Source: Sediminispirochaeta bajacaliforniensis DSM 16054 (GTDB taxonomy: Bacteria; Spirochaetota; Spirochaetia; DSM-16054; Sediminispirochaetaceae). Taken from it: a stretch of DNA of 64,000 nucleotides. Of the stretch, positions 1 through 9,644 are shown one piece after another. The stretch lies in contig NZ_KB899422.1 of the NCBI RefSeq assembly GCF_000378205.1, forward strand, positions 52,471 to 116,470, in the 5' to 3' direction. Every line of letters begins with the position of its first letter. Within the stretch, counting starts at the first letter, position 1. The notes under the pieces were generated by a model. The model saw only the letters and a list, made by a program, of their open reading frames with translations. It searched no databases and had not been told where the DNA came from. The translations under genes and the position numbers were made by a program.

Positions 1-807
1 GAAGTGCTCATTGCAAAAATCATCTCCAGACTCTTTAACAACGACACTATCGATCCCTTGACCATGGCCCTCGCTGGACAAGAGGCGGAAAATCGTTTTT
101 TCGGAAAGCCCTGCGGCCTTATGGACCAGATTGCCTGTTCCTACGGCGGTATTGTGTCCGTTGATCTGGAATATCCGGATAAGCCGATAATCGAATCGGT
201 CGACTTTAGCTTTTACGACCACGGGTACACCCTCGCCGTGATTCATACGGGGGGTAGTCATGCCGATCTTACCGGCGATTATGCGGCGGTTCCCCAAGAG
301 ATGGAGGCTGTCGCCCGTTTTTTCGGAAAAACGGCATGTCGCCAGTTGTCGCGAAATCAGATTTTCGAAGAGCTTCCATCCCTTCGAAAATCGGTTGGAG
401 ACAGGGCTGTATTGCGTGCACTCCATTTCTTCAACGAAAATGCGCGTGTAACAGAAGCCGCTGAAGCATTAAAAAAAGGAGACATGCAGGAATATCTTTC
501 GATCATACGGGCTTCTGCCAAAAGTAGCCGGGATCTGCTTCAGAATATCTATTCCCCATCCAAACCGGAGGAACAGAATATCTCCATGGCTTTGGCCCTT
601 GCCGAAGAGTTGATTGATAATGATGGAGCCTGCCGGGTACATGGAGGAGGCTTTGCCGGAACCATCCAGGTCTATGTTCCCAACGACCGATTTTCCTTTT
701 TTCGAGAAAGGATGGAGCATTACCTAGGAAAAGGAAGTGTCACTCCCATCTTAATATCCTCAACGGGGAGCGATAAACTTGACCACCAACCGTCGACCGT
801 CGTATAA
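1..807 (+). CDS. galK: Galactokinase, 3' part (5' end outside window)
   Basis: This is the carboxy-terminal ~268 residues of a GHMP-family galactokinase, which makes galactose-1-phosphate from galactose and ATP in the cytosol (Leloir pathway). The frame is open from the first base, so the real start is upstream and perhaps 120-160 residues are missing. Visible family features are the CGLMDQ stretch carrying the catalytic Asp near residue 40 of the fragment and the third GHMP motif, GGGFAGT, near the C terminus. The gene ends 43 bp before the phosphofructokinase gene, so the two may be co-transcribed. The family call is firm; substrate specificity is from family knowledge. Confidence 0.9.
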   Translation, partial: EVLIAKIISRLFNNDTIDPLTMALAGQEAENRFFGKPCGLMDQIACSYGGIVSVDLEYPDKPIIESVDFSFYDHGYTLAVIHTGGSHADLTGDYAAVPQEMEAVARFFGKTACRQLSRNQIFEELPSLRKSVGDRAVLRALHFFNENARVTEAAEALKKGDMQEYLSIIRASAKSSRDLLQNIYSPSKPEEQNISMALALAEELIDNDGACRVHGGGFAGTIQVYVPNDRFSFFRERMEHYLGKGSVTPILISSTGSDKLDHQPSTVV

Positions 808-850
808 AAATAAAACGCGTACGTAATACATCAATCCGAGGAGTATCCAG

Positions 851-2518
851 ATGAATATTTCACTACTACAGAAAAGCCGATATGGCTATAAGCCTGTTCT
901 CCCGAAGGCGCTTTCAGGTGATCTGGGCACGTTAAAAACGGTGAAGGGAGAGGCAACAGAGTCGGTTGCCAATCAGAATGAACTGAAACAACTCTTTCCC
1001 ATAGGCTACGGAAAGCCAATCGTTACCTTTGAACCCGGCGAGGGCAGTGTCACTTCAAGAGCCTTAAAGGTGGGTGTCATTCTTTCCGGAGGACAGGCCC
1101 CAGGCGGACATAATGTCATTGCAGGACTCTACGACGGTTTGAAGAGATGTAATCCGGAATCGAAGTTGTTCGGCTTTCTCGGAGGCCCCTCAGGGATTCT
1201 GAATGATAAAGCCATTGAACTTACCGACGGGTATGTCGACCAGTACCGCAATACCGGAGGATTCGACATTATCGGTTCCGGCAGAACAAAACTGGAAACC
1301 GAAGAGCAATTTGCCCGCTGTGCGGAAGTTTGTAAAGCCAGAGGCATAGAGGCCATCGTTATTATTGGAGGTGATGATTCCAATACGAACGCTGCAGTTC
1401 TGGCCGAATACTTTGCAAGGCAGAAACATGACCTTTCGGTGATTGGTGTTCCTAAAACCATCGATGGCGATCTGAAAAATGAGCAGATCGAGGTAAGTTT
1501 TGGTTTCGATACCGCTACAAAAACATACTCCGAACTGATTGGTAATATTGAACGTGATGCAAACTCTGCCAAGAAGTATTGGCATTTTATCAAGTTGATG
1601 GGGCGATCTGCCAGCCATATCTGCCTCGAGTGTGCCCTCCAGACACACCCAAGCATCGCTCTTATCAGCGAAGAGGTCGAAGAGAAAGGAATGACGCTCA
1701 ATGAGATAGTCAACCAGATTGTCGATGTCGTTGTGACAAGGAGCAAAGAGGGTGAAGAATTCGGCGTTGCCCTTGTACCCGAAGGGTTAATTGAATTCGT
1801 TCCGGAGATGAAACACCTTATTGAGGAGCTCAATGATCTGCTGGCTCACCACGAGGAACATTTTTCTACCCTCAGGACCTTTGAGGATCAGTCCGAATGG
1901 GTAAATAAGAACCTTTCACGAGACAGTTCCTATGTCTTCTCCAGCCTGCCGAACAATATTCAACGCCAGCTCCTCATGGACAGAGATCCCCACGGAAATG
2001 TACAGGTATCAAGAATAGAAACCGAGCAGCTGCTTATTGAAATGGTTGCGGATAAGCTTGAAGAGATGAAGCACGACGGCAAATATGCGGGAAAGTTCTC
2101 TACACAGCACCACTTTTTCGGATATGAGGGGCGTTGCGCCTTTCCCTCCAATTTTGATGCAAACTACTGCTATGCCCTTGGTTTCAATGCTGCGATTCTT
2201 ATCCGGGAGGGCCTAAGCGGCTATATTTCCTCCATCAGAAACCTCGGAGAGCCAGCCTCCGAATGGGTTGCAGGGGGAATTCCTCTTACCATGATGATGA
2301 ACATGGAGCTTCGGCACGGAGAGATGAAGCCTGTTATCAAGAAGGCTCTTGTCGATTTATCGGGAGCTCCTTTCCGAACATTCGTCGCACACAGAGATGA
2401 ATGGGCGATTAAAACCAGCTTTACCTACCCCGGCGCAATCCAGTACTACGGGCCGGACGAAGTGTGTAATAAGCCTACTATTTCCCTAAGCCTCGAGGCG
2501 GGAAAAGAGCTTATCTGA
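851..2518 (+). CDS. pfp: Pyrophosphate-dependent 6-phosphofructokinase
   Basis: Diphosphate--fructose-6-phosphate 1-phosphotransferase: it phosphorylates fructose-6-phosphate with PPi instead of ATP, reversibly, in glycolysis. At 555 residues it is the long PFP type. GGDDS at residues 173-177 has the Asp that marks PPi use, where ATP enzymes have Gly. PKTIDGD at 201-207 is the active-site loop and MGRSAS from about 250 is the fructose-6-phosphate site. A GAGGAG ribosome site precedes the ATG. A strong hairpin follows the stop. PPi-dependent glycolysis is common in anaerobic spirochaetes, which fits the rest of the window. Confidence 0.95.
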   Translation: MNISLLQKSRYGYKPVLPKALSGDLGTLKTVKGEATESVANQNELKQLFPIGYGKPIVTFEPGEGSVTSRALKVGVILSGGQAPGGHNVIAGLYDGLKRCNPESKLFGFLGGPSGILNDKAIELTDGYVDQYRNTGGFDIIGSGRTKLETEEQFARCAEVCKARGIEAIVIIGGDDSNTNAAVLAEYFARQKHDLSVIGVPKTIDGDLKNEQIEVSFGFDTATKTYSELIGNIERDANSAKKYWHFIKLMGRSASHICLECALQTHPSIALISEEVEEKGMTLNEIVNQIVDVVVTRSKEGEEFGVALVPEGLIEFVPEMKHLIEELNDLLAHHEEHFSTLRTFEDQSEWVNKNLSRDSSYVFSSLPNNIQRQLLMDRDPHGNVQVSRIETEQLLIEMVADKLEEMKHDGKYAGKFSTQHHFFGYEGRCAFPSNFDANYCYALGFNAAILIREGLSGYISSIRNLGEPASEWVAGGIPLTMMMNMELRHGEMKPVIKKALVDLSGAPFRTFVAHRDEWAIKTSFTYPGAIQYYGPDEVCNKPTISLSLEAGKELI

Positions 2519-2528
2519 TACCTATGAT

Positions 2529-2558
2529 AAAGGGCGGTTTCAACTGACGCCGCCCTTT
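2529..2558 (+). terminator. Hairpin terminator after pfp
   Basis: Perfect 9-bp inverted repeat, AAAGGGCGG at 2529-2537 and CCGCCCTTT at 2550-2558, with a 12-nt loop, 10 bp after the pfp stop. The A-rich 5' side and T-ending 3' side suit a rho-independent terminator, although no long T-tract follows. Confidence 0.75.
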
Positions 2559-2584
2559 ATGTGTTATATATAATTAATATTATT

Positions 2585-5113
2585 GTGATACTACGTCGTT
2601 TTTTTCCATACCCCATTTTGATGTTTTCACTTCTCATTTCACTCCTCTGTTTTTCCTGTGCAACAAGGTATCCCAATGCCTATCTCGATACCTCGATGTA
2701 CAGAATCGAACAGGACCGAAAAAGCATCGAAGAAGAGGAAGGGCTTTCGTTTCCGTTGTCGGAAAAACAGTATCTGGAAGAGGACATAAACGGACACTTG
2801 CCTGAAACTATTTATATAAAGACCCGTACGCAAACCTTCAATACCAATTACAATTTCATTCTCGTCGACGGCCGCATCTACTATAAGTCGAAAGATGAGG
2901 AAACAAAGCCGACGAATTGGGCCCTTTTGACAAAAACGGGATTGCCACACAGACGTTTTTCCCTGAATTTTCATCATGCATCACGAATTGTGGAGATTTC
3001 GGCGGACGCCGATGAACTCATGGCCTTGTCCGATGAAGGAGTATTCTACCGCATCAAACTTGGCTACAGCCTCCGGCAGAGGAAAGAAAGATGGTATGAT
3101 GTTCAGGGGTGGCCCTACCAATCACAGTTAAAGATAAATCCCCTTGTCGTGGGAAACCGCGCTTGGAGCATCGGTATCCGTAACGATCAGGTCCTTTGGT
3201 ACGAAGATATCTATCACAATCAGCATCACTATGGGACCATGGGGATCAACACCATCTACGTTCTCGGAAAAGAAGGTCAAGAAATACGATTTGCAGATAC
3301 AGGATTGCCTAGTGATTTCAGTCATAATCTTCTTGGCCCGGAACGGGGAAGTTTTATAGCTGAATCAATCAGTGCAAGTGCATCGACCATGTTCCTTATA
3401 AATGCGGCCGGAGAGATGTATACCCGTTTGGCGGATTTCGACACCATCGGGAGTGATCCGATGTTCTATAAATATACCTATGAGAAACAGGATTTCGGTA
3501 TAGCAGGTTCCGATTACCGTTCCAATTTCACCCCATGGGCCCTGCCCTCTGAGCCTTGGCAAAGGCAGCCGCCCATCAACCTGTCGGAAGGGGCACGTCT
3601 ATCCCGTCGCATTACGATACTTCAGACCGGAAGGGGAAATGAAGCCCGCGAACTGCGTGTCGCGGGAAGCAATGCTGCGGGAGAAAACGGATATTATTAT
3701 AAGATGCTCACCGATCAAACATGGTCTTTTCGAAAGGCCCCGCTCTTTTTGTCGGAAGAGGATTTTCTTGATGATCAACTGGTTCGTAAAGGAAGTGCAC
3801 CTCGGGGGATTAGGCAGGAGCATGCCTTTGAGGGCAGATTGTGGACGAACAATCTTCCGGATAGCGAATATACCTTCTCCATTCCCGATTTTTCGATTCA
3901 GGAAGGATCCTGTCATCTTATTATCCTACGGGGAGAAGAGTCTTTTACCCTCGTTCTTCACCCCGTAGAGATGTGGACCTATCTCAAGAGATATAATCCT
4001 GGCAGAGACGGTACCGCGAAGCTTTTTTTTATCACCACCGAGGTCTCCACAGATTATGAAGCCTTGTCTCCGGAATTTTCGGCAATGATACGGGACTATA
4101 TTGCACCCGAAAGCCTACAGCTTTTTGCTTATGTTGCCGAGGCAACAAGCGATTATGTGCTCATAAAACCGAAAACAAGTCGTAATCAGCACTCCTATCT
4201 TTTTTTGACAAAATCGGGTGAAGAAAAACCATATAACCCCGAGATTATAAGAACGGGAGCCGAAGGAGATGATACGTTAATCTCCCGCTATATGTCGGAG
4301 GAACTAGTTCTCAAGGATCCTCATCGTGTGGACATACGGCGGAGAAGCGAGGTCGAAAAAAAGCTTGCCGAAAATATCGAGTATCGGAAAACCCTTGATA
4401 AGGCGCTGCGGTTATTTCGCGGCTATGCAAGAAGTTCCGATCTCTCACGCCTGGCCTATTCGGCCTTTGACGGACTATCATTCATCACCTTTATGCAGCA
4501 TATCGATTTCCCCAAAATTAAGACCTTGACCATGTTCGGTGAACCGATCATGGAGAACAACCACAATCTCTATACCGCAATGGCCGAGAATAAGGATTGG
4601 CTGTACGGGAATATCATAGAGCTTCTTGATTTGCGCATAGCTGCGTATCGAGATCTGTTGGAAGATTTCGACGATAATAACTATACGGCAGCTGTTTCGC
4701 CCCATTATGCAGAGGACTATATCGGTTATTTTCATAAGCTTGGAATTCCTTCTTCAACACGAGGTTCCCTCTTCCTTTCCGATGGTACAACGGCACAAGG
4801 CAAGATATTTCCGATCTCGCCTCTTTTTCCGGGATTTCTTATCGTTAACGATGATACGTCGGACCTTATTCTTGTTGAACTGATAAAACCGGGACAGGCA
4901 ATCTCGCATCTTCTTCAGGACGAGCAAAGGGAAAAGGTCCTCAAAACGAAGGTCCGCTTTTATCTTATGCATGCCTCCGATGGGGCAGAAACAGCGCTTT
5001 CCTCATTGCAAGGTGCAAGCGGATGGATTGAATGGGACGATAGTCACCTTACCGTTGTACAGCGAATTTCTCTTTTAAAGGCGAAACGGGTGTTTATCGC
5101 CTTTACGCACTGA
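2585..5113 (+). CDS. Large unrecognised lipoprotein
   Basis: I do not recognise this protein of about 840 residues. It opens with RR, a hydrophobic segment and a Cys (LLCFSC), so it is probably a lipoprotein exported and anchored in the cell envelope. The start is uncertain. A GTG at 2585 gives the best signal peptide and an ATG at 2621 a very short one. A further GTG at 2561 sits 2 bp after the upstream hairpin and is less likely. No Shine-Dalgarno is visible at any of them. The rest is soluble, rich in Tyr, Asp and aromatics, without repeats or catalytic motifs that I can name. It stands alone, converging with the RpiR-type gene. Confidence 0.75.
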   Translation: MILRRFFPYPILMFSLLISLLCFSCATRYPNAYLDTSMYRIEQDRKSIEEEEGLSFPLSEKQYLEEDINGHLPETIYIKTRTQTFNTNYNFILVDGRIYYKSKDEETKPTNWALLTKTGLPHRRFSLNFHHASRIVEISADADELMALSDEGVFYRIKLGYSLRQRKERWYDVQGWPYQSQLKINPLVVGNRAWSIGIRNDQVLWYEDIYHNQHHYGTMGINTIYVLGKEGQEIRFADTGLPSDFSHNLLGPERGSFIAESISASASTMFLINAAGEMYTRLADFDTIGSDPMFYKYTYEKQDFGIAGSDYRSNFTPWALPSEPWQRQPPINLSEGARLSRRITILQTGRGNEARELRVAGSNAAGENGYYYKMLTDQTWSFRKAPLFLSEEDFLDDQLVRKGSAPRGIRQEHAFEGRLWTNNLPDSEYTFSIPDFSIQEGSCHLIILRGEESFTLVLHPVEMWTYLKRYNPGRDGTAKLFFITTEVSTDYEALSPEFSAMIRDYIAPESLQLFAYVAEATSDYVLIKPKTSRNQHSYLFLTKSGEEKPYNPEIIRTGAEGDDTLISRYMSEELVLKDPHRVDIRRRSEVEKKLAENIEYRKTLDKALRLFRGYARSSDLSRLAYSAFDGLSFITFMQHIDFPKIKTLTMFGEPIMENNHNLYTAMAENKDWLYGNIIELLDLRIAAYRDLLEDFDDNNYTAAVSPHYAEDYIGYFHKLGIPSSTRGSLFLSDGTTAQGKIFPISPLFPGFLIVNDDTSDLILVELIKPGQAISHLLQDEQREKVLKTKVRFYLMHASDGAETALSSLQGASGWIEWDDSHLTVVQRISLLKAKRVFIAFTH

Positions 5114-5128
5114 AATCACAAATCAATC

Positions 5129-5968
5129 TTATATCTGCTTATCGGCAACGGCATCATAGGTGAGCTCAAGGGCTTTTCGCACTTCCGGATAGTTTTCGTA
5201 GAGTAAAGTCGTCAAAACCTCGATAAGAAAATAAAAAGGCAGTCGGGTACTTAATTCCGCCTGAAGAGCCGGAATTTTGATCGCCGTAATCATACTGCAA
5301 TCCGACAGTTCTATTAATGGCGATTTTATATGGTTTGTAAACGATACAATCCTCGCCTTCGCTTTTTTCGCCAGCTTCACTGTCTCCAGAATTCCCTTTG
5401 TTGCTCCCGAAAAAGAAAATACAATCAGCAAATCTTCAGGACTTAATAAAGAAACCCGGTACGCCTGGACATGATCATCAGCATCAAGCGAAATGTTCCC
5501 AAACCCGAGTCGCAACAACCTGTACACAAAGTCCTGCGCCATAGGAAACGATCCGCCGAAACCGATCACAATAATCTTTCGTGCCGATCTAATATGCTGT
5601 GCCGTCTCGAGCAGAGCCGCCTCATCGGTATTCCGAACGGTAATATTCAGTTGTTTGATTACTTTTTTCCGATAGCTTTCGAGAAAAGAGCCGTTATCGC
5701 CTTCTTTTATCTGTTCAACATGATTATTTTCAGTTGCAAGACGAATTTTGAAATCCTGAAACCCAGAACAGCCGATTTTCTTACAAAAACGAATAATGGT
5801 TCCATATCCGACTCCGCTTTCTTCTATAACTTCCGTAATGGTTTTAAATATGATCTGCGGATTTCTTTTAATATAGGTAATTAATTTCTGCTCAGTCGAA
5901 CTAAAAACATTCGACTGAGTCTCAATCTTATCCCATAAAAGCATATCGTTTTTATAGCACAGTTCCAT
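5129..5968 (-). CDS. RpiR-family transcriptional regulator
   Basis: A sugar-phosphate-responsive regulator of 279 residues: an N-terminal RpiR-type helix-turn-helix (about residues 15-95, with the typical VGYGTIIRFCKKIGCSGF stretch) followed by a SIS domain (about 120-255, IVIGFGGSFPMAQDF) that binds the phosphosugar effector. It is the last gene of a minus-strand carbohydrate operon and overlaps the stop of the SIS isomerase gene by one base. It is therefore expected to control that operon, possibly through the inverted repeat at 10963-10980. Whether it represses or activates cannot be read from sequence. Confidence 0.9.
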   Translation of the reverse strand: MELCYKNDMLLWDKIETQSNVFSSTEQKLITYIKRNPQIIFKTITEVIEESGVGYGTIIRFCKKIGCSGFQDFKIRLATENNHVEQIKEGDNGSFLESYRKKVIKQLNITVRNTDEAALLETAQHIRSARKIIVIGFGGSFPMAQDFVYRLLRLGFGNISLDADDHVQAYRVSLLSPEDLLIVFSFSGATKGILETVKLAKKAKARIVSFTNHIKSPLIELSDCSMITAIKIPALQAELSTRLPFYFLIEVLTTLLYENYPEVRKALELTYDAVADKQI

Positions 5969-7014
5969 TATTCTGTCTTTGTAACTTTGCTGCTATATTT
6001 GGGAATACCCGCTTTGGGGTTCTTTTTGCACGCATAGGCAACCATGAGCTCCTGAAATGTCGTCATTACCCCAAGTGCTGCCGCAATATCATTTCCAACA
6101 GGACAGTGAATAGTGATGGCATGGTCTAAAGGAGTCATGCCGGAGGAGTCTATCACTATCAAGGCACAGGAACTTTTTTCAACTATTGTGCTTAGACTCT
6201 TGGCCAGTGTCCCTGCCCTTCCGCTTTGACGAAACAGAACCAAAACACTATCCTCGGAAAGGACCTCTACCGGACCATGTCGCAGTTGGCCGGCCTCATT
6301 GCAGACAATAGGCTGGCCACTCAACTCTTCCAGGCCAAGAGAAAAAAGATGTGCAAGTCCGGAGAATAAGCTTCGTCCTGTAACAACAATGTGTCGTTTC
6401 GCATATAGTACGCCTAATGCCCGTTCCATCGCCGAAAGATCGGATTGTGCAAATGCAATAGAATTCATAACGGCCTCTTTACTGACGCCACCAAGCTCAA
6501 GGGTAATATATGCCATGACAGCCAAGGAAAGGGTAACGCTTCTTGTGCCGGCATATGCAAGCTCGGCGCCTCCCGATGCCACTATCACGTTAGTCCCTTT
6601 TGCAATGGAGCTTTCTTCACTTAGCGTTATGCCGTAAACCTCTCCATCGGAAAGTAAATTCATACATTTAACAGTCTCTATGGATTCTCCTGATTGTGAT
6701 GTCAGGATCACCAGCCGGTCATTGATGGCCACCGGACTATAAAGGAATTCCGAAGCGGTCATTGCCCAGGCTTCAACGCCGCAGGCTCGTAATTGCAAGG
6801 AAAATATCTCATTAACAAAGTGTGAAGCCCCCATGCCTAAAAGGAGCACCTTTTTCCGCTCTTGAATTCTTGCCGCAAGTTTTGCCATCTGCATATGCTG
6901 TTGCCTGTAGGTCTGTACGGCGTCCGCCGCCTGCTTATTCATCTCGACCAAGAGCGATTCGACTCCTGTCGTATCGGCAAGGAGCATTTTATACTTGTTC
7001 AATAGTTCGCTCAT
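5968..7014 (-). CDS. Double-SIS sugar-phosphate isomerase/deaminase (GlmS-like, no glutaminase domain)
   Basis: 348 residues with two SIS domains resembling the isomerase half of glucosamine-6-phosphate synthase: LLLGMGASHF (about residues 55-64), TSQSGES (about 105-111), and the C-terminal NEAGQLRHGPVEV stretch (about 240-252) typical of the GlmS/AgaS/FrlB group. It lacks the N-terminal glutamine amidotransferase domain, so a catabolic job on an amino- or fructosamine-type sugar phosphate (deaminating isomerase or deglycase) is more likely than GlcN-6-P synthesis. It sits between the ROK kinase and the RpiR regulator, as expected for the step after import and phosphorylation. The exact substrate is unknown. 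Confidence 0.8.
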   Translation of the reverse strand: MSELLNKYKMLLADTTGVESLLVEMNKQAADAVQTYRQQHMQMAKLAARIQERKKVLLLGMGASHFVNEIFSLQLRACGVEAWAMTASEFLYSPVAINDRLVILTSQSGESIETVKCMNLLSDGEVYGITLSEESSIAKGTNVIVASGGAELAYAGTRSVTLSLAVMAYITLELGGVSKEAVMNSIAFAQSDLSAMERALGVLYAKRHIVVTGRSLFSGLAHLFSLGLEELSGQPIVCNEAGQLRHGPVEVLSEDSVLVLFRQSGRAGTLAKSLSTIVEKSSCALIVIDSSGMTPLDHAITIHCPVGNDIAAALGVMTTFQELMVAYACKKNPKAGIPKYSSKVTKTE

Positions 7015-7020
7015 TTTTTA

Positions 7021-7914
7021 TCATTCCTCCGTGTATGCCATTAATGCAGCTCCATAACATCCTGCCAATGATCCCTTACGTGCCGGTATCAATCTCGTTT
7101 TCCCGTATGTTTGAAGCAGGCGTTCAAGCAGACAATTAAGGTCGGGAATAATATATTCCACAAGCAAGTCCTGTATTCCGCCTCCGATGATGATGATTTG
7201 GGGATGAAAGATGATCGAAAGCCCCAGCACGGCATCGGCCAAGGCCTTAACCAAACGTTTTCGGAATTTCTCTTTTTCTTTATCTGCACCCTGGGTCCGT
7301 AATACATCCTCCGGAGATGACGCAAAGCGCAATTGTGCATCCCTATTTATTGCGGTTCCCGACAGGACATTCTCCAGGCATGCAGTTTTTCCGCAGTAAC
7401 AGGGGATATCGGCATCAACGCCTACCGGGATGTGGCCGATCTCGGGATGCACTCCGCCTGGAAGGCGAAAGATTTTTCCATCAAGGCGGATCGAACACCC
7501 GACCCCAGTTCCGAAAGTCAACATGATAGAGTTGTCCGGTGAGACATTCATGCTCGCAATTTCTCCCACATGGGCCGTATTCGCATCATTCTCAAGCAGG
7601 ACGGGAACCTGCAGGCGTTCCCGAAGAGCCATAGTGAGGCTGTGTCCTTCAAAGCCCGGGAGGGTATAGGGATTTTCAATAACACCTGTCTTGATATTGA
7701 GCGGCCCGGAGCAACCAATACCAAGCGAACAAAGCACGCCTCCGGAGTTCTTGAGCATCGTACCTATCTCTTCAGAAATGGTATCAACGGCTCTCTCCAT
7801 TCCGTCTATCGAACAGGTTGGAAAGCTTGTAGTATCAACAGGCTGTTTTTCGGCATCAAGCAACATGCATTTCATTGATGTTCCGCCTATATCCAAACCG
7901 GCATACACGTTCAA
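7021..7914 (-). CDS. ROK-family sugar kinase
   Basis: 297-residue ROK kinase. The N-terminal phosphate loop DIGGTSMK is at residues 8-15, the substrate-site EIGH is near 165, and the ROK zinc motif is CYCGKTACLE near 180. There is no helix-turn-helix extension, so this is a kinase and not a ROK repressor. It would phosphorylate the sugar brought in by the adjacent ABC permeases. Its start overlaps the stop of the upstream permease gene by 4 bp, indicating coupled translation. Glucose, N-acetylglucosamine, N-acetylmannosamine or another hexose are all possible substrates. Confidence 0.85.
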   Translation of the reverse strand: MNVYAGLDIGGTSMKCMLLDAEKQPVDTTSFPTCSIDGMERAVDTISEEIGTMLKNSGGVLCSLGIGCSGPLNIKTGVIENPYTLPGFEGHSLTMALRERLQVPVLLENDANTAHVGEIASMNVSPDNSIMLTFGTGVGCSIRLDGKIFRLPGGVHPEIGHIPVGVDADIPCYCGKTACLENVLSGTAINRDAQLRFASSPEDVLRTQGADKEKEKFRKRLVKALADAVLGLSIIFHPQIIIIGGGIQDLLVEYIIPDLNCLLERLLQTYGKTRLIPARKGSLAGCYGAALMAYTEE

Positions 7915-8756
7915 TCCTTTACGCCTCCCATCATCAAACCTCTCACAAGAGAACGCTGAAGAAGCAACCCTATGCAGACCGGAGGAAGCGACGCCAAAAC
8001 GCCCCCTGCGGCGATAAGGTTGTAATTTGATTGTCGACCAGAAGCAAGATTGGAAATTACAACCGGTAGGGTAATCGCATTTTGACTGTTGGTATAAAGC
8101 ATTGCATAAAAATATTCATCCCATGCCATGAGAAGCGAAAGAAGTGCAACGGTACCGAGTGCCGGAAGTAAAAGAGGCAAGACAATAAGTGAAATTCGCT
8201 TGGTAAAACCTGCCCCGTCAATGATGGCGGCCTCCTCTAAGTCATAGGGAATGGTATCGATATTTTCTTTGATAAGCCAAACGCAGAAAGGAAGGATGAT
8301 TGTGCAATACACAAGAGCAAGTGAAAGAGAATTATCCAACAATCCTATTCTTGAAAGGATGCGGTATAAGGGCAGCGCATATGCAATAGGCGGCAACATA
8401 AAGGTAAAGATTGCAATCTTGAGAATGATATTTTTCTTTCCCGGATAGCGTGAAAATACCCAGGAAGCGGGAATGGTAACAAATATGGAAATAATGACCG
8501 CCGCTAATGCAGTTTTGAGACTATTTCGAAGGCCGTAGAGAAAAAGCGAGCCTCTACTGTTTAGCCCGACTAGCAATAGTCTTTTATATGATGTGATATC
8601 AATTTTCCCGGGAATCCAGTGGAGGGGTTTTGTGGTGAGATCTGCAGATGAACTCAGCGACATGATGATCAACCAGAGAAAAGGTAAAAGAATATACATC
8701 ACTAAAAGGATGATGGCAGCATACTTCAAAACGATGAAAAGTTTATTGGTCCGCAT
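7911..8756 (-). CDS. ABC sugar transporter permease, MalG type
   Basis: 281-residue inner-membrane protein with about six membrane spans and the cytoplasmic EAA loop (EEAAIIDGAG, about residues 183-192) that docks the ATPase. It forms the translocation pore with the MalF-type partner encoded 9 bp upstream. It is part of a CUT1-type carbohydrate importer, but no ATPase gene is present in the operon, so a shared MsiK-like ATPase encoded elsewhere probably powers it. The substrate is likely the sugar handled by the ROK kinase and SIS isomerase. Confidence 0.9.
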   Translation of the reverse strand: MRTNKLFIVLKYAAIILLVMYILLPFLWLIIMSLSSSADLTTKPLHWIPGKIDITSYKRLLLVGLNSRGSLFLYGLRNSLKTALAAVIISIFVTIPASWVFSRYPGKKNIILKIAIFTFMLPPIAYALPLYRILSRIGLLDNSLSLALVYCTIILPFCVWLIKENIDTIPYDLEEAAIIDGAGFTKRISLIVLPLLLPALGTVALLSLLMAWDEYFYAMLYTNSQNAITLPVVISNLASGRQSNYNLIAAGGVLASLPPVCIGLLLQRSLVRGLMMGGVKD

Positions 8757-8765
8757 GGTACTATC

Positions 8766-9644
8766 CTATGATGATCGTTTTGTCGTGAGTACACGAAGGT
8801 ACATACATATCAATATCATGATCAGAGCGACCATAATAATTGCAAAGGCAGAACCAGATCCCATTCGCGAATTGGTGAAAGCCTCCTGATAAACGAAAAT
8901 ACTTCCCGACCTTGTCTTATTTGCAGGCCCTCCCTTTGTCATAATGTAGATGATGTCGAATACCTTGACGGTTTCTATGATGCGTAAAACAAGGGCAACC
9001 TGAAGAGAAGGTATGATATGAGGCAGTGTTATATAAAAGAAACGCTGGCCGGCCCCTGCCCCGTCGATCTTTGCAGCTTCGATTTGTGACAAGGGTAATG
9101 TTTGTAAGGCGGAAAGCGTGATCAAAGCCACCAAAGAAAAATTCTTCCAGACATCGGCAAACATAATCGACGGTAAAGCCCTATCGGCATTGCTCAGCCA
9201 GCTGGTGTACTCTTTCATAATGCCAAGTTGAAATAGTAGGGAATTCAGTGCTCCATATTCTGGATTATAGATCAATCTCCACATGATGGCATTTACGACA
9301 GTAGGAACGGCCCATGGTAAAATGAGTAGGGCCCGTACAAGGCTTCTTCCTATAAACGGTTGGTGAACCAACAACCCGACAGATGTTCCCAGAACCATTT
9401 CGGATGTGACAACAACTAAGGCAAACAACAAAGAAACTTTTAAGGAGCTCAGGAAACCATCATCGTGAAAGGCATCTACAAAGTTTTGCCATCCAACGAA
9501 ACCGGCAGGTTCAAGCCCCATGAGCGTCGTATCCGTAAAGCTGAGAAAAAATGTTTGCAGCAAAGGCCATCCTATCATTGTCCCCATGATTACAACCATG
9601 GGGACAATAAGTACATTGCACTTGCGAGCTTCTGCGATACTCAT
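8766..9644 (-). CDS. ABC sugar transporter permease, MalF type
   Basis: 292 residues, about six membrane spans, with the EAA loop EAAKIDGAGAGQRF near residues 190-203. It is the second permease of the CUT1-type importer, paired with the MalG-type gene downstream. Its ATG abuts the stop of the binding-protein gene. The gene order binding protein, MalF type, MalG type is the usual one. Confidence 0.9.
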   Translation of the reverse strand: MSIAEARKCNVLIVPMVVIMGTMIGWPLLQTFFLSFTDTTLMGLEPAGFVGWQNFVDAFHDDGFLSSLKVSLLFALVVVTSEMVLGTSVGLLVHQPFIGRSLVRALLILPWAVPTVVNAIMWRLIYNPEYGALNSLLFQLGIMKEYTSWLSNADRALPSIMFADVWKNFSLVALITLSALQTLPLSQIEAAKIDGAGAGQRFFYITLPHIIPSLQVALVLRIIETVKVFDIIYIMTKGGPANKTRSGSIFVYQEAFTNSRMGSGSAFAIIMVALIMILICMYLRVLTTKRSS

